Source: Desulfobulbus sp. (GTDB lineage: Bacteria > Desulfobacterota > Desulfobulbia > Desulfobulbales > Desulfobulbaceae). From it: a stretch of DNA of 54,460 nt. A program made the translations under genes and the position numbers. The stretch lies in the NCBI RefSeq assembly GCF_030824455.1, contig NZ_JAVBXR010000102.1, forward strand, positions 1-54,460. Direction: 5' to 3'. The notes under the pieces were generated by a model, which did not search any database, was not told the DNA's origin, and saw only the letters and a program-made list of their open reading frames with translations. Below are positions 51,513 to 54,460 of this stretch, piece after piece (the stretch's first letter is position 1; the number at the start of each line of letters is the position of its first letter).

Positions 51513-51572
51513 AAGAGAGGCGTGTTGGCTTGAACGCAGGCGATCCGGCGGCCGATCACGCCCTCTCTTTTT
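51513..51572. terminator. Possible terminator after the aminotransferase gene
   Basis: AAGAGAGGCGTG (51513) and CACGCCCTCTCTTTTT (51557) form a stem with one bulge around a 32-base loop. Its T-run lies inside the 3' end of the convergent thioesterase gene. The large loop makes it a weak call. Confidence 0.4.
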
Positions 51573-52068
51573 GCTGCAGAACCGGCAGGAACCGCTCCAT
51601 GTATTCGGCGCTCATCACGCCCAGCCGCACCGCCGCCTGGGTCGACATGGCGGCAAAGACGCCGGTGGCTCTGGCGCACAGCACGCCTTCCTCCGAATAT
51701 ACCTCGCCGGTCGCCGCCACCTGCCGCTCGGACGGCGTCGCCTCAACGGCGCCGACCACGGTCAGCGGCCGGCCGGCCTGCACCGGTTTGACGAACTCCA
51801 CGGTCATGGTTTTGGTGACCCCGATCTTGCCCAGCAGGTAGATCACCGACCAGCCCATGATCTCGTCGAGCAAGGTCGACAGCACCCCGCCGTGCACGGT
51901 CCGGTCCCAACCCGCCATGGCCGGCGGGACCGCGACCTGGGAATAGACCCGCTGTTCGTCGGTAAAAAACTGCATGTGCAGGCCAATCGGGTTGTTGACG
52001 CCGCACCCGAAACAGGTCTGCCCATCGACGTTCACGATGGGGCGCAACTGTGAAAGATCAATGATCAT
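51556..52068 (-). CDS. PaaI-type hotdog-fold thioesterase
   Basis: This 170-aa cytoplasmic hotdog protein starts MIIDLSQLRPIVNVDGQTCF. The active-site loop WDRTVHGGVLSTLLDEIMGW near residue 53 carries the HGG motif and Asp/Glu of the PaaI/4HBT group. FTVEF-like TMTVEFVKPVQAGRPL follows. The N-terminal CFGCGVNNPIGLHMQF is typical of one subfamily. The acyl-CoA substrate is unknown. A minus-strand promoter (TTGCTG, 18 bases, TATAAG; 52129-52158) and a GGGAGG ribosome site precede it. Confidence 0.88.
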   Translation of the reverse strand: MIIDLSQLRPIVNVDGQTCFGCGVNNPIGLHMQFFTDEQRVYSQVAVPPAMAGWDRTVHGGVLSTLLDEIMGWSVIYLLGKIGVTKTMTVEFVKPVQAGRPLTVVGAVEATPSERQVAATGEVYSEEGVLCARATGVFAAMSTQAAVRLGVMSAEYMERFLPVLQQKERA

Positions 52069-52128
52069 CAAGCCCTCCCTTCGACTTAAAAAAGCGTTCC
52101 GCTGGATGCCGACGCGATCCGCGTCTCC

Positions 52129-52158
52129 CTTATAGACCCAAACCCGCAAAAACAGCAA
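52129..52158 (-). promoter_or_regulatory. Candidate promoter for the thioesterase gene
   Basis: On the minus strand TTGCTG and TATAAG are separated by 18 bases. It lies 61 bases upstream of the start codon at 52068. Confidence 0.4.
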
Positions 52159-52235
52159 AGAAAAACAGGAGCCGCCCCCTCCCCCCGCCTGCCTGAAAAA
52201 ATCCCTCGTTTTCGGGATTGTCCTTTTGACTGTGA

Positions 52236-52436
52236 ATATGGTAGGTTGCCGCACCTGTGCAACAGGCACACATAAAGACAGTTCTATAAACGGAACACGG
52301 TGCAAATCCGTGACGGTCCCGCCGCTGTAACCGGAATAAATGATCGCACGCCTTGAACGGCGGCCACTGATCATCCTTGATGATTGGGAAGGCGCGATCC
52401 GGCTGTATCTGGAAGTCAGAAGACGTATAGATCAGT
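52236..52436 (+). promoter_or_regulatory. Cobalamin riboswitch
   Basis: The conserved core is visible: GGTTGCC near 52243, then ACGGTGCAAATCCGTGACGG near 52296-52315 (the GGTGCAAATCC signature) and CCCGCCGCTGTAACCGG next to it. AAGTCAGAAGACGTAT near 52413-52428 resembles the 3' B12-box element. An intrinsic terminator follows at 52458, so high cobamide should stop transcription before the bzaF-like gene. The outer limits are approximate. Confidence 0.88.
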
Positions 52437-52457
52437 GCTTCTTGGGAACGCGATGGC

Positions 52458-52503
52458 AAAGGGTTTCAAAAGGATTCTTCCCTTTTGAAACCCTTTTCTT
52501 TTT
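52458..52503 (+). terminator. Expression-platform terminator of the cobalamin riboswitch
   Basis: AAAGGGTTTCAAAAGG and CCTTTTGAAACCCTTT form a 16-bp perfect stem with a 7-base loop, followed by TTTTCTTTTT. It separates the aptamer from the coding gene. Confidence 0.93.
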
Positions 52504-52537
52504 CCGGATACAGACTGTCGCAACGTACGGAGAATAC

Positions 52538-53866
52538 ATGACAACCCAAATTGAATATGCGCGCGCCAACACCATAACCGCGCAGATGGAAGCCGTGGCC
52601 CGCAGCGAAGGACTCAGCGCCGAATACATCCGGGCCAAGGTGGCGCTGGGCGAGATCGTCATCGCCAACAACCCGGCCCGGCCCCACCAGAAGGTGGTCG
52701 GCATCGGCACGGGCTTGCGGACCAAGGTCAACGCCTCCATCGGGGCATCGTCGGACATCTGCGATCTGGCGGCGGAAATCCGCAAGGCCCAAATTGCCGA
52801 AGAGGAAGGCGCCGACACCCTGATGGAACTCTCGGCCGGCGGCGACCTGGACCGCATCCGCCGCGAGGTGCTGGCCAACACCAGCCTGCCAGTGGGCAAT
52901 GTACCCCTCTACCAGGCCTTCAAAGAGACCTCGCGCAAATACAAAAACCCCGCCAAACTCGATCCCGAATTCCTGTTCGAGCTGATCGAGCGCCAACTGG
53001 CCGACGGCCTCAGCTTCATGGCCATCCATTGCGGCATCAACCAGTACACCATCGAACGGCTGCGCAAACAGGGCTTTCGCTACGGCGGGCTGGCCTCCAA
53101 AGGCGGCACCTTCATGGTGGCCTGGATGGACGCCACCGGCAAGGAAAACCCGCTCTACGCCCAGTTCGACCGGGTGTGCGGGTTGATGAAAAAACACGAC
53201 GCCATCCTCAGCCTCGGCAACGGCATCCGCGCCGGGGCCATCCACGACAGCCACGACCGGGCCCAGATGGCGGAGATGATCATCAACTGCGAACTGGCCG
53301 AGCTTGGCCGGGAGATGGGCTGCCAGATGATGGTCGAGGGTCCGGGCCATGTGCCGCTGGATGAAATCGCGGCCAACATCCAGCTGGAAAAACGGATGAG
53401 CGGCAATGCTCCCTACTATGTGCTCGGTCCCCTGCCCCTGGACACCGGCGCCGGTTACGACCACATTGTCGCCGCCATCGGCGCGGCCAATTCGGCGCGG
53501 CACGGCGCGGACCTGATCTGCTACATCACCCCGGCCGAGCATCTGGCCCTGCCCAACGAGGACGACGTCCGCGAGGGCGTGCGCGCCACCCGGCTGGCGG
53601 TGCGCATCGGCGACGTTGCCAAGTACCCGGATCGGCGAGAAGGCGAGAAACAGGCGGCCATGGCGCGGCGCGACATGCGTTGGGACGATCTCCAGCGCCA
53701 TCTCCTGTTCCCGGACACGGCGCAGGCGATCAGGGCTGCGCGCGCCCCGGAGGCCAGCGACACCTGCACCATGTGCGGCGATTTCTGCGCCATGAAAAAG
53801 GGGATGGAGGTCTTTCACGCCGACATTGCCGGCGACAAGATCGCCCCGATCACCCCAACCAGTTGA
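52538..53866 (+). CDS. bzaF: BzaF-like 5-hydroxybenzimidazole synthase (ThiC-family radical SAM enzyme)
   Basis: This 442-aa ThiC-family enzyme ends in the cluster motif CTMCGDFCAMKKG near residue 408, with GLSFMAIHCGINQYT, MVEGPGHVPLDEI and YYVLGPLPLDTGAGYDHI in the barrel. By sequence alone it could be thiamine ThiC. Two context features point to BzaF, which turns aminoimidazole ribotide into the cobamide lower-ligand precursor: a cobalamin riboswitch in front, and cobT 81 bases behind. The ATG follows ACGGAGA. Whether 5-hydroxybenzimidazole or another base is made cannot be read here. Confidence 0.75.
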   Translation: MTTQIEYARANTITAQMEAVARSEGLSAEYIRAKVALGEIVIANNPARPHQKVVGIGTGLRTKVNASIGASSDICDLAAEIRKAQIAEEEGADTLMELSAGGDLDRIRREVLANTSLPVGNVPLYQAFKETSRKYKNPAKLDPEFLFELIERQLADGLSFMAIHCGINQYTIERLRKQGFRYGGLASKGGTFMVAWMDATGKENPLYAQFDRVCGLMKKHDAILSLGNGIRAGAIHDSHDRAQMAEMIINCELAELGREMGCQMMVEGPGHVPLDEIAANIQLEKRMSGNAPYYVLGPLPLDTGAGYDHIVAAIGAANSARHGADLICYITPAEHLALPNEDDVREGVRATRLAVRIGDVAKYPDRREGEKQAAMARRDMRWDDLQRHLLFPDTAQAIRAARAPEASDTCTMCGDFCAMKKGMEVFHADIAGDKIAPITPTS

Positions 53867-53947
53867 ATAACCGCGTCACGCCGTCGCAACAGAAACCCGC
53901 GCCTCAAACCACACGCACCAGGCGAAATCCGCCGTCAAGGAACCACC

Positions 53948-54460
53948 ATGCAACTTCTTCAATCCGCCGTCCACGCCATCCGTCCACCGGACAGCCGCTC
54001 CCATCAAGCAGCCCTGCAACGACTCGCCGATCAGGCCCGGCCCCAGGGCAGCCTGGGCATTCTTGAACCGCTGGCCGCCCAACTGGCGGGCATCGCCGGC
54101 ACGCTCGACGTCCGCTTCCGCAAGAAAATGATCGTTACCTGCGCCGGCGACCACGGCGTGGTGGCCGAAGGGGTCAGCCTCTTCCCCCAGGAAGTGACCC
54201 CGCAGATGGTCTACAACTTTATCCAGGGCGGGGCCTCGGTCAGCGTGCTCGCCGCCCATGCAGGGGCCGAGGTGCGGGTTGCCGACCTGGGCGTCAACCA
54301 CGATTTTCCCCCGAATTTGCCCATCTTCCACAAAAAAATCGGCAAGGGAACCGCCAACTTCGCGCTGGCGCCGGCGATGAGTCGGGCAGACGCGGTCCGC
54401 TCGGTGGAGGCGGGAATCGAGATCGTCAATCAGCTGGCGGATGAAGAAGGGCTGGATCTG
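53948..54460 (+). CDS. cobT: Nicotinate-nucleotide-dimethylbenzimidazole phosphoribosyltransferase (3' end outside window)
   Basis: The first 171 residues of CobT are present. They show RPQGSLGILEPLAAQLAGIAG near residue 35, VTCAGDHGVVAEGVSLFPQE near 68, and FIQGGASVSVLAAHAGAEVR near 95, which are typical of the family. CobT activates the benzimidazole base for attachment to cobinamide. It lies behind the riboswitch-controlled bzaF-like gene with an AAGGAA site, so lower-ligand synthesis and activation are co-regulated. Confidence 0.93.
   Translation, partial: MQLLQSAVHAIRPPDSRSHQAALQRLADQARPQGSLGILEPLAAQLAGIAGTLDVRFRKKMIVTCAGDHGVVAEGVSLFPQEVTPQMVYNFIQGGASVSVLAAHAGAEVRVADLGVNHDFPPNLPIFHKKIGKGTANFALAPAMSRADAVRSVEAGIEIVNQLADEEGLDL

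Noticed and set aside
1-54460. CRISPR arrays, insertion sequences, integrases, tRNA or rRNA genes
   Set aside because: I looked for spaced direct repeats, transposase motifs, T-arm-like GGTTCGAATCC strings and rRNA signatures and found none.

Overview
The window reads as chromosome from an anaerobic, sulfate-reducing deltaproteobacterium (Desulfobacterota). A Desulfobulbaceae/Desulfobulbales relative is my best guess. The main evidence is a complete dsrMKJOP operon (27115-32235), the membrane electron-transfer complex of dissimilatory sulfur metabolism. Supporting evidence is an anaerobic benzimidazole/cobamide pair (bzaF-like gene plus cobT behind a cobalamin riboswitch), a YedF protein and a PEP-CTERM-style exopolysaccharide locus. 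The DNA is G+C-rich and gene-dense. I see no insertion sequences, prophage, CRISPR arrays, tRNA or rRNA genes. The taxonomic call is inference from gene content only.

Layout. 1-3970: end of an exopolysaccharide locus (outer-membrane beta-barrel cut by the window edge, Wza-type export protein, and a divergent TPR lipoprotein of the PrsT type). 3991-6290: hpt, elbB, htpX. 6317-14284 (minus strand): a long housekeeping run of ychF, a YhaM-like HD protein, holB, a RicT/PSP1 protein, metG, yggT, yggU, a small membrane protein and a triosephosphate-isomerase-like protein that lacks the catalytic glutamate. 14443-17039: an SAH/MTA-deaminase-like amidohydrolase, an exported protein of unknown function and a Nif11-domain small protein. 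17040-21482: a candidate small RNA or leader, a stand-alone EF-G, an unknown P-loop ATPase, a eukaryotic-type HisA and a 61-aa coupled ORF. 21598-26309: HDOD protein, MBL hydrolase, yedF and the tail-specific protease prc.

26467-32235: an RsbRD_N-domain protein followed by dsrMKJOP and a strong terminator. 32298-38702: prepilin peptidase (minus), then a tight pyrK-pyrD-aroD-aroE-aroA run joining pyrimidine and shikimate biosynthesis, and an outer-membrane beta-barrel protein. 38836-46462: acnB, a double-receiver GGDEF response regulator (minus), an aldo/keto reductase, a ModF-like double ATPase and a gamma-class carbonic anhydrase. 46489-47423 (minus): a CBM48-like domain protein and a DciA/DUF721 protein. 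47631-51477: ilvBN and an AlaC-like aminotransferase. 51556-54460: a thioesterase (minus), the cobalamin riboswitch, bzaF and the start of cobT.

The most interesting structure is regulatory. ilvB is preceded by an unannotated 32-codon Leu/Val-rich leader peptide and a strong attenuator, which looks like an ivbL-type system. Immediately downstream, the AlaC-like aminotransferase gene is preceded by a strong promoter, a 21-aa ORF with five consecutive alanine codons and two tandem intrinsic terminators. I read this as a candidate alanine-sensing attenuator, a type I do not know to have been described. Other items to check are the catalytically impaired TIM homologue, the Nif11 peptide, the promoter-to-terminator unit upstream of fusA, the RsbRD_N/dsr linkage and the eukaryotic-type HisA.
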